Assembly: GCA_964017065.1 (NCBI GenBank)
Contig: OZ024790.1
Coordinates: 5,566,737-5,630,736 of the forward strand
DNA from: Haliclona indistincta
Taxonomy: Eukaryota > Porifera > Demospongiae > Haplosclerida > Chalinidae
Length of the DNA: 64,000 bases
Reading direction: 5' to 3'
Shown: positions 19,840-32,783 of the stretch, in pieces
Numbering within the stretch: position 1 is the stretch's first letter
How the letters are laid out: each line of letters begins with the position of its first letter
Program-made: the position numbers and the translations under genes
The notes under the pieces: model-generated
What the model was told of the DNA's origin: nothing
Database searches by the model: none
What the model saw: only the letters and a program-made list of their open reading frames with translations

Positions 19840-22800
19840 ATGCAAATTGCGGATGGAGACTGGTCCTCCTATACAGAGCGTCTACAACAGTTCTTCATTG
19901 CTAATGATGTGCTGATTGCCAATAGACAGCGTGCTATGTTGCTGAGCGTGTGTGGAGCTGGTACTTACACGCTCATCCGCAGTCTGGTAACTCCCAACAA
20001 ACCGGCAGACTACTCCTTCAAACAGCTAGTTGAACTGGTTGATATCTATTACAACCCAAAGCCTTCGCTGACGGTTCAGCGACATAAGTTCTACACTCGT
20101 GTGCAGCAACCTGGAGAGAATGTGGCGGCGTTTGTGGCCGAGCTGAGGCGGCTGTCCGAACATTGTGAATTCGGTACGACCCTGGATGTTATGATACGCG
20201 ACAGAGTGGTGTGTGGAGTGCACGACCCCGTGTACAGCGTCGTCTCCTGGCGGAACCAACACTCACTTTCAAAGATGCTTTCAAGATCGTCCAGTCGATG
20301 GAATTAGCCTCCAAGGACCTCGACGCATTACATCAGCCCAGTGAATCTCCTGTTCATAAAATCAAGACTGGTCCGTCTGAAAAGCATCATGGTCGTAGTA
20401 TGTCTTGTTATCGCTGTGGGGGAAAGCATCGTGAAGCTTCGTGCCGATTCAAAGACGTGGACTGTTTCAAATGTGGCAAGCGTGGACATTTAGCTCGGGT
20501 GTGTCGTGGACATGCCAGACGACAAGAACAGACGCCGAAGGCTCCTGACCAGGCTAATTGTTTGGACGACAAAGATGAAGAAGTTGAGGAGGAAGCCTAC
20601 GCGATATTCAACGTTAACCTGCCGACAAAGAAGAAACCATCTTTGGAGCCTCTGCGAGTGACTGTATTGGCGGATGGGCGGACTCTGGAGTTGGAGGTGG
20701 ACACGGGGGCTTCAGTGTCGATTATTAATGAGAAGGTGTACTACGCCACATGGCCTGCTGCTGTTCGTCCCAGTTTGCAGGTGTCCAAGGCGTGTTTACG
20801 CACATATACTGGAGAGAAGCAGAAGGTATTGGGAGAGATAACTGTTTCTGTGTCCTACAGGCAACAATTGCTGCAGCTGAGTTTGTTGGTGGTGCATGGA
20901 CAAAGACCTACTCTCCTGGGTAGAGACTGGCTAAAGTATCTCAAGTTGGATTGGAATCAGCTTCTTTTCCACAGAGTGCATGCTGTTACCATGGGGTCTA
21001 ACCTGGATACTTCAAATCCAAAGTTACAGAAGGTGCTGGAGCGTCATGCAGCGGTGTTTAAAGAAGAGCTGGGAACGATCGTAGGACAGTCAGCTGTGAT
21101 TAATGTCAAGGCAGACGCTCAGCCAGTATTTTGTCGTGCTCGTCAAGTTCCTTATGCTTTAAAAAAGAAGGTGGCTCAGGAATTGGAACGGTTGCAGAGT
21201 GACGGAGTTATACAGCCAGTGAAGCACTCAGATTGGGCGTCACCAATTGTTCCAGTGGTCAAACGTGACGGCAGCATTCGTATTTGTGGAGATTTTAAGA
21301 TCACTGTTAATCAAGTCGCTAATAGAGATATCTACCCTTTGCCTCGATCTGAAGATCTCTTCAACAAGTTGGCCGGTGGTCAAGCATTCTCAAAGTTGGA
21401 TCTGTCCCACGCATACCAGCAAATAGTTCTGTCAGAGGAGTCTCAGAAGCTCGTCACCATTAATACTCCACTGGGGTTGTTCCAGTACAATAGACTTCCT
21501 TTTGGTGTGTCAGCAGCTCCTGCCATTTTTCAACGTACAATGGAAACCTTACTTCAAGGAATGGAGCATGTGTGTGTCTACATTGATGATATTTTGATCA
21601 CAGGTGCTACAGAGGAAGAACACATCAAGACTCTGGACGAGGTCCTTCAACATCTCGAGACTGCTGGGGTTCGTAGCAGAGCAAGTATGTCTTTATGAAG
21701 TCTGAGGTGGAGTTTCTGGGACATAGAGTCACACAACATGGAGTTCAACCTACAGAGGATAAGGTTAGAGCAATTAATAGAGCTCCCACACCCACAAATG
21801 TAGCACAGTTACGCTCCTTCTTGGGACTCATGAATTACTATTCTCGTTTTCTTTCTAATCTTTCCTCCACTCTGGCTCCTTTGTATTTGTTGTTGCAGAA
21901 GTTGTCATCTTGGTTTTGGGGTACTGAACAACAAAAAGCGTTTGAGTCTGCTAAAGCTCAGCTATCATCCGACACACTACTGGTCTACTATTGCGGTGAT
22001 AAACCACTTCTTTTGTCATGTGATGCATCGTCATATGGACTCGGAGCTGTGCTCTCACATAGAATGGAAGATGGATCTGAAAAACCGATCGCTTATGCTT
22101 CTCGAACCTTGGCCCCAGCGGAGAAGAGGTATGCCCAAATAGAAAAGGAGGGCTTGGCAATAGTTTTTGGAGTGACCAACAGTATTTGTTGGGTCGAGAA
22201 TTTACCATTATTTCAGATCACAAGCCCTTACTCAGTCTATTTTCTCACACTAGGTCAATTCCACAGATGGCTTCAGCCCGCATCCTTCGATGGGCTCTTA
22301 CATTGAGTGCCTACCAATACACCATCTCGTTCAAGTCAGGAAAGACTCACTGTAACGCAGATGGGTTGAGCCGACTACCTCTCCCTGACACTCCCAGTCA
22401 AGTTCCGCTTCCTGGTGATACTGTGCTAGTCCTGGATCGACTTTCTGCTACTCCTGTTTCAGTTAGTCAGATTAGAACCTGGACTTCCCGGGATCCTCTA
22501 CTGTCACTTGTTCGAGATTTTATACAGCAAGGATGGCCTCAATCTGTTGACACGAGTTTTCGCCCGTTTCATTCTAGAAGATCTGAATTGAGTGTGCAGG
22601 ATGGTTGTTTGCTGTGGGGAAGTCGCGTGGTGATTCCACCTCAAGGACGAGCTTTGATTATGGAAGAGTTGCATGAGACCCATCCTGGAGTGTCTCGTTT
22701 GAAGAGTCTGGCGCGTTCTTATGTGTGGTGGCCCGGTATGGACAGTGACCTGGAAGAGAAAGTCAGGAGGTGTGCAGAATGTCAGCAGAATCAAAAGTCT

Positions 22801-23727
22801 CCAGCCAAGGCACCACTACACCCCTGGGAGTGGCCAGAGCGCCCTTGGTCCAGATTGCACGTGGATTATGCAGGACCTTTTCTTGGCAAGATGTTCCTTG
22901 TTATTGTGGATGCCTATTCAAAATGGTTGGAAGTGGTCATTACCAATTCTGCCACTTCACTGACAACTATTGAACAATTACGCAAGCTATTTGCTGTTCA
23001 CGGGTTACCAGAACTGATCATCAGTGACAACGGTCCAGCCTTCTCCAGTGACGAATTCAAAGTTTTCATGAAAAAAAATGGTATTCGTCACCGTCAAACT
23101 GCACCCTATCATCCATCTTCAAATGGACTAGCGGAGAGGGCAGTTCAGTCCTTTAAGCTGGCACTCAAAAAGAATACTAGTGGAACACTACAGCAGCGGC
23201 TTTCTGACTTCTTGTTATATCAGCACATAACGCCTCATACCACCACTGGACGACCACCTGCTGAGTTGTTGATGGGCAGGAAATTGAGATCAAAATTGGA
23301 CCTGTTGATTCCTGATGTGAGTATTAGAGTGCAGCTGTCTCAAGAACGTCAGAAGAAGTATCATGATAGAGGCACCAAGTCTCAAGAGTTTGAAACAGGA
23401 GACAAAGTTTTCGTAAAGAATCATCTGTCAAAATCACCTCGTTGGCTGCCGGGACAGATCACTCAGAGAACTGGTCCACTCTCTTATGTGGTGCAATTGC
23501 ACTCCGGTCGAACTGTTCGTATACATGTGGATCAAATTCGTATTGATACTACCGTTGAGGAACCAAAGGAAGTTGATGGAGCTTGGGACACTCTCGTGGT
23601 ACCAACTGAATCCACTGTGCAACCAGAGCCTAGTGACCAAACTCCGCCAAGACAACTTCGTCGCTCAACTAGAACACGCAATCCTCCAGATCGATATTCA
23701 CCCTCATGGAGAAGGGGAGGAATGTAA
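19840..23727 (+). pseudogene. Ty3/Gypsy gag-pol, copy 1 (5'-truncated)
   Basis: In order: capsid-like gag (19840-20280), two zinc knuckles CYRCGGKHREASC and CFKCGKRGHLARVC (from 20405), aspartic protease VDTGASVSII (near 20697), reverse transcriptase with YIDDILITG (near 21580), RNase H with LSCDASSYGLGAVLS (near 22015), integrase HHCC zinc region (22670-22790) and DDE core with HVDYAGPF, ISDNGPAF and LAERAVQSF, then a short basic tail. Gag and pol belong to one frame family. There are three frame breaks, near 20237, 21675 and 22170, so the copy cannot make a full polyprotein. The first gag residues and the 5' LTR are missing. It resembles the other Gypsy copies at 25729, 52562 and 61195 but not the complete element at 46772. 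Confidence 0.9.
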
Positions 23728-23990
23728 TATCGTGAACCCTTGACAATGTCGTGAACTCTGACAGGCACATGCAACTATTTTTGATATGTAATTGTAAACA
23801 TGGTATTGTATTCGTGCTGGTCACCCTGTCTGTCACCCTGTCTCTACTTGTATTTTGTGATACTAATTTTAAACCTTGATCTTGTCTTGTATCACGAGTT
23901 CTGTGCTGGTTGAAATAATACTTTGAATCTATGACACTGGTGTGACTCTAACCAGAAACAGCTCCCTGCGAGAGCGTCCATAGTGTCTCT
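23723..23990 (+). repeat. 3' LTR of Gypsy copy 1
   Basis: A purine tract GAGAAGGGGAGGAA is followed directly by TGTAATATCGTGAACCC, the expected PPT-LTR junction. The pol stop codon overlaps the first LTR bases. The LTR end is not defined because no partner LTR is in the window; my end is approximate. Confidence 0.55.
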
Positions 23991-24987
23991 CAGCTAGACT
24001 GTTTGCTCAGGTAGGCTAAAAGACAAATAATTTATATTGATTATGGCTTGCCTGTCATAGAGAATAACAAATGAGCACTTGAATTTTGCATCGGGAGTAA
24101 CCATAGCTGCTATTCCTGTTGCAACACTTTTAAAAATGAAAGAAACCGACCTATGGCTAAGTCTGTAGCCGTAACGATTGTTATTTTTGCTGCGTTGTTC
24201 AAAATTCCGTTGCATTAAGGTTAAAAACATTAATTATCGTGATATAATCAGTTTCAAAACAGGTGAACTTAGTGAATCCCGAGACAGTAACCGAGGAGAC
24301 CATACCTCCAAGATTTGAAATGAATTTCCCCGTCTCTGTTTCCACCGTTGACACGGCCCCAAATGGCAGTGAATTGCCTAGCCTTCAAAGATGTGATATG
24401 ATTTCCCCGCAAGTACTTACACCTGTGAGACAGCCAGTGCTAGCTCTCACTACAGGAGATCGTCTCTGGTGTCATTCACAAGAAGTGGGTTGAATTTCTT
24501 TTTGTTTTTTATCAACGTCGACACTGCCACAGCCGCAACTTTCCTTCCGTAGATATTCTCTCCGTAGTACCGTAGCTTATGCGCATGAGCGACTCCACCA
24601 ACCAAACCCAGGATGTGCACAGGAAGGGACTTTCCATCCCACTCAGTCTACTTTGTAAAACCTCAACAAAAAAATGAATAATCTATTAATTTTACCTCAA
24701 TTTGTTGTATCATTACTAGAATTATTTGGAGTTTGTATTCTATAATAGTCCAAAAATGTCTTGACAAAAGTTCTTCCTATGAACATGTCTATAATAAACT
24801 CAAGTTAAGAAAACATGTACTAAAATTCACAAATAAACTTTGTAATGAAGTTATTTTACATACTGCAATAATAAACCAAGAATAATAATTTTTTTACCAA
24901 ATCAAACAATTTACTAGAAAGTATGAATTTGTAGGAATAACCTTGCAAAGGCTAGTGAAAAACCAGGACCATGGACTCTGCCTAGTA
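23991..24987. other. No recognisable gene
   Basis: A 76-codon open stretch at 24263-24493 follows an AAACAG acceptor-like site, and another lies on the minus strand at 23994-24230; neither shows a motif I know. The remainder is A/T-rich. Confidence 0.4.
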
Positions 24988-25728
24988 TTAGGTAGGCACG
25001 GTAGTGACTCCCTATGTAGGGTTGAACGGAAAAACAAGATGGCGGCTACATACAATGCATTAGCGTTGACACGTTGATATTTTCGCTTGGTGATGAATTT
25101 TATATGTCCAAAGACACTTCGATCTGCTATCTGGTGTTGCCCATCTTAAAGTAGCAAGGAGATTGCTCGAAATTGTTGCTAAAGTGACGAACCTGGAAAC
25201 GGTGAAAATCGAGTTTCGTCATCTTCGTCTTCTTCTTTCTGTCTTCAGCGCACCTAGCGCAATTACGCGAGCAGTGGCGAGACCAAAACATTCACGAACA
25301 GTCGTGAAATTCTCCTGGTAGGTGCCTTTTGAACTTTGTTTTTAGCGAAACGGCGATATAAAGTCCTCGATTTCTCGATCGTGATCCATTGTCAGCTAAG
25401 GGTTAGTCGCCATTAATTGTGATTGCGCAATACGCACGTGACCAAGCAGTGGTTGGCGCACGTGACCAAGCACTAGCTTGAGTATCGCCACGCCGTATGG
25501 ATCACGGAGAACAAATAATTATTTGTCTGGAGTCTTCGAAGAACGGTATGCTCGAATAGGATCACCATTCTGCGATGCCAGATAATTATAACCACTGTAC
25601 AAACAAGTGTGGGCGGGGCTCGTATGCACTGCACGCATGCATGCGTATGCGAGCTGATATGTACAGCATAACAATTATTTTTAGATACATGCACAACTTT
25701 AAAATTGTTAATAACAAAGAAAAGCCAT
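24988..25728 (-). mobile_element. Helitron-like element, copy 3 (5'-truncated)
   Basis: In its own orientation it ends GTGCCTACCTAA with T following. It carries the CAAGATGGCGGC motif, two CACGTGACCAAGCA boxes and the GTGGGCGGGGC box. The palindromic 5' module is missing; the copy stops at GAAAAGCCATC, where the Gypsy fragment begins. Confidence 0.65.
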
Positions 25729-26008
25729 CTAGGTTTAGGTGCTTTCTGTCAATGCGACGGCCCAGATATTCAACTGAGTCTTGAAGAAATGACCACTTCT
25801 TTCGGTTGATCTTCACGCCATGGTCTTGCAATCTCTTCAAAACTTCTTCTAAATTAGCAATATGCTCATCATCAATTTGGTCTGTAACGGATGCCATCTA
25901 TGTACCCCTGAACATGAGGGATGCCCTGCAGAATAGAGTTCATTGTTCTCTGGAACAATGCCGGCGCAGATGCAATGCCAAGGGCAGTCTTGTGTACTGG
26001 TAAAGACC

Positions 26009-26949
26009 TACCCTCGTACCCAGGCTCTCGGGCGGGCTACGTGGTGGCTATTAGAGAGCCTGGTATGCATTGCATGCGTCAGATTTTGAAAAGAGTGGGT
26101 GACTAATCGAAAGACACCACCCTCGCCCAGCCTTTATAAATTGATGCATTAATGCAAACAACGCTGGAAATATTGTTTGGGATCCAACCACGCTCAGGCA
26201 AGCTGCTGCATCTACTTGGCCACTTGTCCAGGTACACACGACCAAATTGTGAGAAGTTGGAGATCTGCATAGACATAGAACATTCACTTTGTTAAAATCA
26301 GGCCAAAATCGAGTATATTTGCCGCTCGTGGCATTAGATATGGCTCATAACAGTACAATGCCTCATTGTGGCTAGTCTAGTACCTAGTCGTTAAATTAAC
26401 GCCTAGTATCAAATGCACTCGCATGTGCGAATAAAATGGGCGGGGACAGTTATAGCATGCTTTCACATCGTGCCAGTACGGACATCTAACCAACCGTGAA
26501 TACTCGTAGCTACAGGATTGTATATCCAAGTTTGCTGCCAACTACGTCTTGTCGTTCGTTACTATTCTTTTTCGCCAGCAAAACTGAAGCACGAGGTCAG
26601 TACACATGTCACGAACGTGAACGGAAAATATCCGGGTATTCCTGGAATGTCGGGGAAAACTTCGCACATGCGTATACATTCGAAACTAGGCGCTCTATTT
26701 GGCGCCGAGGTACTAGGCTACATTGTGGCATGCTTAGCCGGCCTAAACACTGCTGCTTCTGTTTTTTTTTCAAAACTAACAATGAGTATCCTGATATTAG
26801 CAACAGTAGTTTACTGTAGTATACGGTGTAACCATCAGATGATTACATTACGTCATTTTCGCGCATGCGCATACAATGCGTACCAGGTTCTCTAATAGAG
26901 CCACCCACGCAGTGCAGCCCGCCCAAGAGCCTGGGTACGAACAAGGCTA
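26009..26949. mobile_element. MULE-like TIR element with 9-bp duplication (copy M1)
   Basis: Ends TACCCTCGTACCCAGGCTCT and the complement of TAGCCTTGTTCGTACCCAGG; the 9-bp direct repeat GTAAAGACC lies at 26000-26008 and 26950-26958. A 9-bp duplication fits Mutator-like elements. No transposase. It contains the nested copy M2. Confidence 0.75.
26373..26720. mobile_element. MULE-like element nested in M1 (copy M2)
   Basis: Ends TAGTCTAGTACC and GGTACTAGGCTA with the 9-bp direct repeat CATTGTGGC at 26364-26372 and 26721-26729. About 80% alike by eye, reverse-complemented, to the element at 41733-42064. Confidence 0.75.
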
Positions 26950-27690
26950 GTAAAGACCCTGATGTGTTGTTATGTTGACGTATTTCCTAGAACCAGGATT
27001 CAGTGCCATCTGCTGGTATGCCCTTGTGAGATCTATTTTTTAGAATCTCTCACGACCTACAAGAGAGGCAAACAAATTATCTAACTTAGGAAGAGGATAC
27101 TGGTCTTCTTGTAAGGCAGGATTAACCATCACTTTATAGTCACCAAAATTCGGACCTGCCCATCTGCCTTCGGAACTAACTGGTACAACTGGTGCTGCCC
27201 ACTTGCTGTAATTGACTTTCTCCATCACCCCTTGTGACTCCAGACAATCCAGTTTTCTGCTGATAGAGCATAAGGCACTGATATTGGCTTGAAGAAAACT
27301 GGTCTTCCACCATCTAACTTGGTCAAGCCAATGCTTTTCTAATCCAACTGGATATGCTTCAATCAAACTCTACCGAGCAAAGTTGGTCCAGTGCCTGAGA
27401 CAATAAGTAATGGCAAAGTGCAGCACTGTTTACCATACCTAACTTCAGCCATCAACTCGCCTAGTACTTTCAGTGGTTCACCAGAATAAGTTCTTAGTAA
27501 CACATGTATCTGCTTCAAGGAAGCTTGCGTGAAAAATTGTTGCAATGTCTGTTCCGACATAATGGACATGGCAGCTCCGGTATCCAACTCCACCGTGAGC
27601 TCTCGGTTGTTCACTAACACAGCAACGGTGATAGGTTTCCGGACGGCCGCTTCGAATTCTCTTTGTCCACTGCTTTGATAAGGCCTTGGT

Positions 27691-28188
27691 CACACCACAA
27701 TAAACTTGGCAACAACAACAAGATTGACGTTATTCTCTCCGGATATGTCAGTTATATTTGCTGTCGTGCCATTGTCGTACAGTAGACGTTGCACATTGGA
27801 GCCCAAGATTGTGACTGCGACAAAGCTAGTATCAAGCCAGATTTTCATGCTAGAATCCCAAGATAACCAAGTATCGAATAAAATGATCTTACAACTCTAC
27901 TGAGAGACTGACGAACTGGTGATCATGAGAAAAACTGGTGGGGAGCGTCTTGGTGCATGCAATGAAGGGTAGATGATCAGTTTGTTGGCTTCGAAAAAGG
28001 ACTCATGCCTTGAAATACAGTGAATTGTACATTCTTGAAAGCCTTGTTAGTTAGCAAAGGCGAGTAGCAAAGCGGTAGTCGCCTGAGACAACAGCAGGGC
28101 GTCCATCTTCGGTAGTGTGACTGCGTGTATTTGCTTCCGTGACCGTGATCACAGTGATTTGCCGTCATCTCTATCGTAGTGTGACCGA
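27691..28188. other. Unassigned leader region of Gypsy copy 2
   Basis: Lies between the protease remnant and a primer-binding-like site. No gag motif or zinc knuckle can be recognised on the minus strand, so it is either badly decayed or foreign sequence. Confidence 0.3.
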
Positions 28189-28373
28189 GGATAATCCTCG
28201 GCACCAAATTTTAGTGTATTAGCTGCACATATCACAACTGTGACAACCAAAGTATCTTAGATCTGAAAGGAGTTAAATGACATAACAGGAGTTATATGGC
28301 ATGACAAGAGAACAATGATTCAGTCAGAAACCAGAACACTACAGTTCACGTTCAGTTCTATACCCGTACAACA
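28189..28373 (-). repeat. Probable 5' LTR and primer-binding site of Gypsy copy 2
   Basis: Read on the minus strand, TGTTGTACGGG (28373) begins an LTR-like stretch of about 165 bp. A TGGTGCCGAGGATTATCC primer-binding-like site follows at 28206-28189; TGGTGCC is a common start for retroelement primer sites. No second LTR is present to confirm it. Confidence 0.35.
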
Positions 28374-28421
28374 TCTCTTCGCTTAGAATAGTGGTTTGAC
28401 AAAAAATACCAGCTTGCCTTT

Positions 28422-28514
28422 GCCATGGCAATGCGTCATTATTGCTGCGCCTCCGTTTACACAGCACAAAGGTGACTCCAGTGGCTCAAAGCAAAGCCTC
28501 GCCCTGGAGAAAAG
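28422..28514 (+). repeat. Dispersed repeat related to 6616-6715
   Basis: Shares GCCATGGCAA, CGCCTCCGTTTA, CAGTGGCT and TCGCCCTGGAGAAA with the block inside the 6190-6880 element. Flanking TIRs are not evident here. Confidence 0.45.
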
Positions 28515-28720
28515 AAGGAGAGGATGTGTGCCGTTGAAGCGAATATTATTTAATGTGCATCAGCAGCGTTCATACTAGACTAGACTATGTGCCAACTCAA
28601 ATGTCGTCGTAGCTGTTCTCGTTATACTGCTTCTACAACAGCGTCTGTGGATCACAAACACTGCCAGAGGACGAATACACAAGCTTCGAGGACAGGAAGA
28701 TTGTCTGCCTAGTAGCCATC

Positions 28721-28841
28721 GTTTAAATCTAGGTTATACACCGAGGTGGAGGTGTATATGGGAATTTGGACACCGAGAGCGAAGCCCGAGGAGTGCAAAT
28801 TCACATATACACCGACAACGAGGTGTATAACCGATTTAAAC
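28721..28841. mobile_element. 121-bp hairpin MITE
   Basis: Ends GTTTAAATCTAGGTTATACACC-type and GGTGTATAACCGATTTAAAC, about 20 bp complementary, with an inner GAGAGCGAAGCCCGAGG element. Similar CCGAGG-rich hairpins occur at 42457-42736. Confidence 0.55.
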
Positions 28842-28975
28842 TATGTGCTAAACACGTCGAGGTCACTGGAATTGCGCAATTGCATTAAGGATTGCGCAAG
28901 TGGCACTTAGGATTGCGCAATTCACCACGAGGCGAATAATTTCTACAGCAACGCTAGCTACTGTAGCTGTCCGTC

Positions 28976-30425
28976 ATGGCTTTTTCTATCTTTTCTGACG
29001 AAGAATTGGATCAGCTTCTGCTTACTGCATCACAGCAGTACGAAGACGAGGAGGAAAAAGAAGAACGTTTGAGAGTCAAGTATCAGGATATGAAAGAGGA
29101 CGACTTTACACACGATAATCTTCTGGCTGGTCTTCCGCAGCAACACGAGGAAGTCCAACAAACAGAAAGTCAGGCTTGCAATAAGGAGAATTCAAGGTTT
29201 GCACCACCAGTGACAGAGGCTGAAATTATAGAAAAGATTCACTGATCGATTCCCAAGACTACGCGCAAATCTACCAGTTGGGCTGTCAATACTTGGGAAG
29301 TTTGGGCTGAAAACAGGCAGAAGAAGTGTGCTGAGTTCCCTCCTAAGCTGTCAATTATAACAGACAAACAGCTTAACTACTGGCTTTCAAGATTTGTGCT
29401 TGAAGTGCGCAGCAAAAAGGGAGAACTGTATCAAGGAGGTACATTGTATGGTCTCTGTGCTGGTCTGCAGCGCCACATTCGATCCCAGCGACGTGCTGTA
29501 GCTGTAGAAGGTCAAGTATGCGATGTTGACATTTATAAAGATGGTGCATTTGGATATTTCCGCAGTGTTTTGGACTCTATGATGAAAGATCTTCACCGAC
29601 AAGGAGTAGGTAATAGTAGGAAGTCAGCTGAAATTATTAGTAACGATGTGGAGGAGAATATGTGGAACGAAAGTGTTATGGGAGAAGATAACCCTGCTAA
29701 ACTGGTTGACACATTGGTCTATTGTTTTGGTCTTAATTTTGCTTTAAGAAGTGGAGATGAACTCCGTAATCTACGTCCAGATATGCTGCAGGTAGTAGAA
29801 CCGCCAAATTCCACAGCCTACCTACTGTACACGGAGTCAGGATCGAAAAACAGGCAAGGTGGTCTGAAAGATTGAAATAAATAAGGTTGACAACAAGGTG
29901 GTAAAGTACTTTGATAATGTTGAAGATCCTAGTAGGTGTGGTGTCAGGTTGTACAAAAAGTATATGTCGCTTAGACCACCTGATGCTCCTCCCAATGTCT
30001 TTTAGTTAAAGCCACATCCTTCTCACAGCAGTGGTTACTGGTATTATCCGCAACCAATAGGCCATAATGTTCTCAGAGTCACAGTGAAGCGTTTGTGCAA
30101 TGGTATAGGGTTAGAAGGTCACTATACAAATCACTCTTTGAGACGAACGTGCGCTACCCGACTGTTTAGAGAAGGTGTTGAAGAACAGCAAATAATGAGC
30201 ATAACAGGCCATCGCTCTACAAAGGCTGTCCGACTGTACAAAGAAACTTCTCATGAACAACAAGAGGAAACAAGCAAAATCATTCAAAATGCCAAGAAAT
30301 TCAAGGTCGAACCAGATGTTACTACAGCTGAAAAAGTCATGTTGGACCCAAAAGACACAATGAAGACCAGTGACAAGACTCCTGTATTCAATTTCAACTC
30401 ATGCCATGTTGTATTCCATAACTAA
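28976..30425 (+). pseudogene. Crypton-like tyrosine recombinase (DUF3504-type)
   Basis: The N-terminal acidic region starts MAFSIFSDEELDQLL. An SAM-like core-binding domain follows with STSWAVNTWEVWAENR and GGTLYGLCAGLQRHI. The catalytic domain has R in ALRSGDELRNL, HxxR in NHSLRRTCATR, H in ITGHRSTKAV and Y in RLYKETS, the full R-H-R-H-Y set of tyrosine recombinases. Domesticated animal relatives of the DUF3504 group usually lose these residues, so this copy looks like a true Crypton-type transposon gene. Lesions: TGA at about 29243-29245, a frameshift near 29870 and a TAG near 30003. Reading frame otherwise continues through all blocks. The protein would cut and rejoin DNA through a tyrosine. 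The 3' end is directly abutted by a Helitron-like array. Confidence 0.8.
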
Positions 30426-31575
30426 AAGAAAATAAAAGATTTCTAACGAAATCAAAAGGATGTTGGGATAAAGAAATCTGTTACTGATCCACAATGTAAA
30501 CCAACAAGGAGCAAGCATGGAATGGTAACACGATTGACTTGCTAACAGACCATAGATCCCTACATCAGTGGCTGTACATAACATTTTGACTATACTATAA
30601 TTATTTTGTCACAAGCTAAATTCAATTCAATGCATGTCAGGTGTCAGTCAATAGCAACTAGCAGAACTGCTGTAGTCAGCCACTGATGTAGGGATCTATG
30701 GTCTGTTAGCAAGTCAATCGTGTTACCATTCCATGCTTGCTCCTTGTTGGTTTACATTGTGGACCAGTAACAGATTTCTTTATCCTACATCTTTTTGATT
30801 TCGTTAGAAATCTTTTTATTTTCTTGTTGTGTCCTTTTTCTTTTACAGTGAGTTTCAAATTTTTGGTGCAGTTTGAATTAGGCAAGATAATGTATCTCTT
30901 TTTTGTTTTCATCATTGGTTTGGTTTGCTTTCTTGATAATTGCTTTTTAACTTGTAGCTCCTATAAATACTGAAACTAGCTCATGCATTCATGCATGCTG
31001 AAGCCTGGATGCACAGCATACGAGCCCCGCCCACTCTGGTTTAGAATTTTCTGTATGGCTGTGATACTATCTGGCAAGCAGCAGAACGGTGATACTACAC
31101 GAGCTTACTCTGTGAGTTGTTCTTCGAAGACTCCAGACGCCAATATGCGCTCTCCATACGGCGATACTCTACAAGTGTGTTTGGTCACGTGCGTATTACG
31201 TAATCACAATAATGGCGTCAAACACTTAGCTGACAACTGTTCGTGATCGTGAGCTCGTCAAATGTATATCGTCGTTTCGCTAAAAACTAAGTTCAAAAGG
31301 CACATGCCAGGAGAATTTCACGACTGTTAGTTGGTGTTTTGGTCTCGGCACTGCCCGCGTAAAGGCGCTAGGCGAGTGGAAGAAAGAAAGAAAGAAGAAG
31401 AAGAAAACGAAGATGACGAAAGTCGATTTTCACCGTTTCCAGGTTCGTCACTTTAGTAACAATTTCGAGCAATCTCCTTGCTACTGTAAGATGGGGCAAC
31501 GCCAGAGAGCAGATCTAAGTGTCTTTGGACGTATACAATTCATCACCAGGCGAAATATCAGCGTTTGAACGCTAA
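30426..31575 (+). mobile_element. Helitron-like element, copy 4 (first of tandem array)
   Basis: Starts AAGAAAATAAAAGATTTC, then the palindromic module (to about 30830), then the promoter-like region. It ends early at the inner palindrome AGCGTTTGAACGCT followed by AA, i.e. another hairpin plus CTAA, and the next copy starts immediately. Confidence 0.65.
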
Positions 31576-32783
31576 AAGAAATTAAAAAGATTTCTATCGA
31601 AATCAAAAGGATGTAGTGATGAAGAAATCTACCACTGGTTCACAATGTAAATCAACAAGGAACAAGCATAGAATGGCAACACGATTGACTTGCTAACAGA
31701 CCATAGATCCCTACATCAGTGGCTGCTGTGGCCAGACTATAGCTAGTTAAGCTATTTACTGTTGACTGACACTTTGAATAGAATTCAGCTTGTGACAAAA
31801 TATTGATCTTATGTACAGCCACTGATGTAGGGATCTATGGTCTGTTAGCAAGTCAATCGTGTTACCATTCTATGCTTGTTCCTTGTTGATTTACATTGTG
31901 AACCAGTGGTAGATTTCTTCATCACTACATCCTTTTGATTTCGATAGAAATCTTTTTAATTTCTAGTTTGTGTCCCTTTTTCTTTTTAGTGAAGTGCAGT
32001 TCAATATCATGCATGTACGGAGAAGTCTTTGTTTCCACCATTAGTTTATGGCTGCTGTTGTTGATGGCTTTTCTTAAACTTGTAGCTAAAAATGTTAAGC
32101 TGTACGTATCAGGTCTGCCTTGTCGCCTACGCATGCATGCAGTACATACGAGCCCCGCCCACACTTGTTTGTAAACGGTTATAATTATTTGGCAAGTGCA
32201 GAATGGCGATCCTACACGAGCTTACCGTTCTTCGAAGACTCCAGACAAATGCCGGGTGTGTGTTCTCCGTGATAGTGATCCACACGGCGCAGCGATAGTT
32301 TAGCGCTTGGTCACGTGCGCTACCCATTGCTTGGTCACGTGCGTATTGCGCAATCACAATAATGGCGTCTAACACTAAGCTGACAATGGATCACGATCGA
32401 GAAATCGCGGAACTTAGATCGCCGTTACGCTAAAAACAAAGCTCAAAAGGCACATGCCAGGAGAATTTCACGACTGTTCGTGGATGTTTTGGTCTCGGCA
32501 CTGCTCGCGTAAAGGCGCTAGGCGAGTGGAAGAAAGAAAGAAAGAAGAAAACGAAGATGACGAAACTCGATTTTCACCGTTCCCAGGTTCGTCACTTTAG
32601 TAACAATTTCGAGCAATCTCCTTGCTACTGTAAGATGGGGCAACGCCAGAGAGCAGATCTAAGTGTCTAAAGACGTATAAAATTCAACACCAGGCGAAAT
32701 ATCAGCGTTTGAACGCTGTATGTAGCCGCCATCTTGTTTTCTCGTTCATCCCTACATAGGGAGTCACTACCGTGCCTCCCTAA
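31576..32783 (+). mobile_element. Helitron-like element, copy 5 (full length)
   Basis: A 1.2-kb copy beginning AAGAAATTAAAAAGATTTC and ending with the GGGAGTCACTACCGTGCCTCCC hairpin plus TAA. It is the reverse complement of 8297-9522 with few differences. The following base is T, where the next copy begins. Confidence 0.7.

Larger units (their letters stand above)
25729..27690 (-). pseudogene. Ty3/Gypsy pol, copy 2, interrupted by a MULE-like element
   Basis: Minus strand, from right to left: aspartic protease with ELDTGAAMSIMSEQ (27620-27363), the start of reverse transcriptase with NYSKWAAPVVPV and QYPLPKLDNLFASL (27366-27040), DLTRAYQQM (near 27010), then, after a 941-bp MULE-like insertion at 26009-26949, GLYQYTRLP and the segment NLEEVLKRLQDHGVKINRKK (to 25729). 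Several stops and frame changes are present. The insertion splits the GLYQYT codons. The left end abuts an HLE copy. RNase H and integrase are absent. Confidence 0.8.

Noticed and set aside
24263..24493. 76-codon frame after an acceptor-like AAACAG
   Set aside because: Could be an exon, but there is no neighbour exon, donor or homology to support it.
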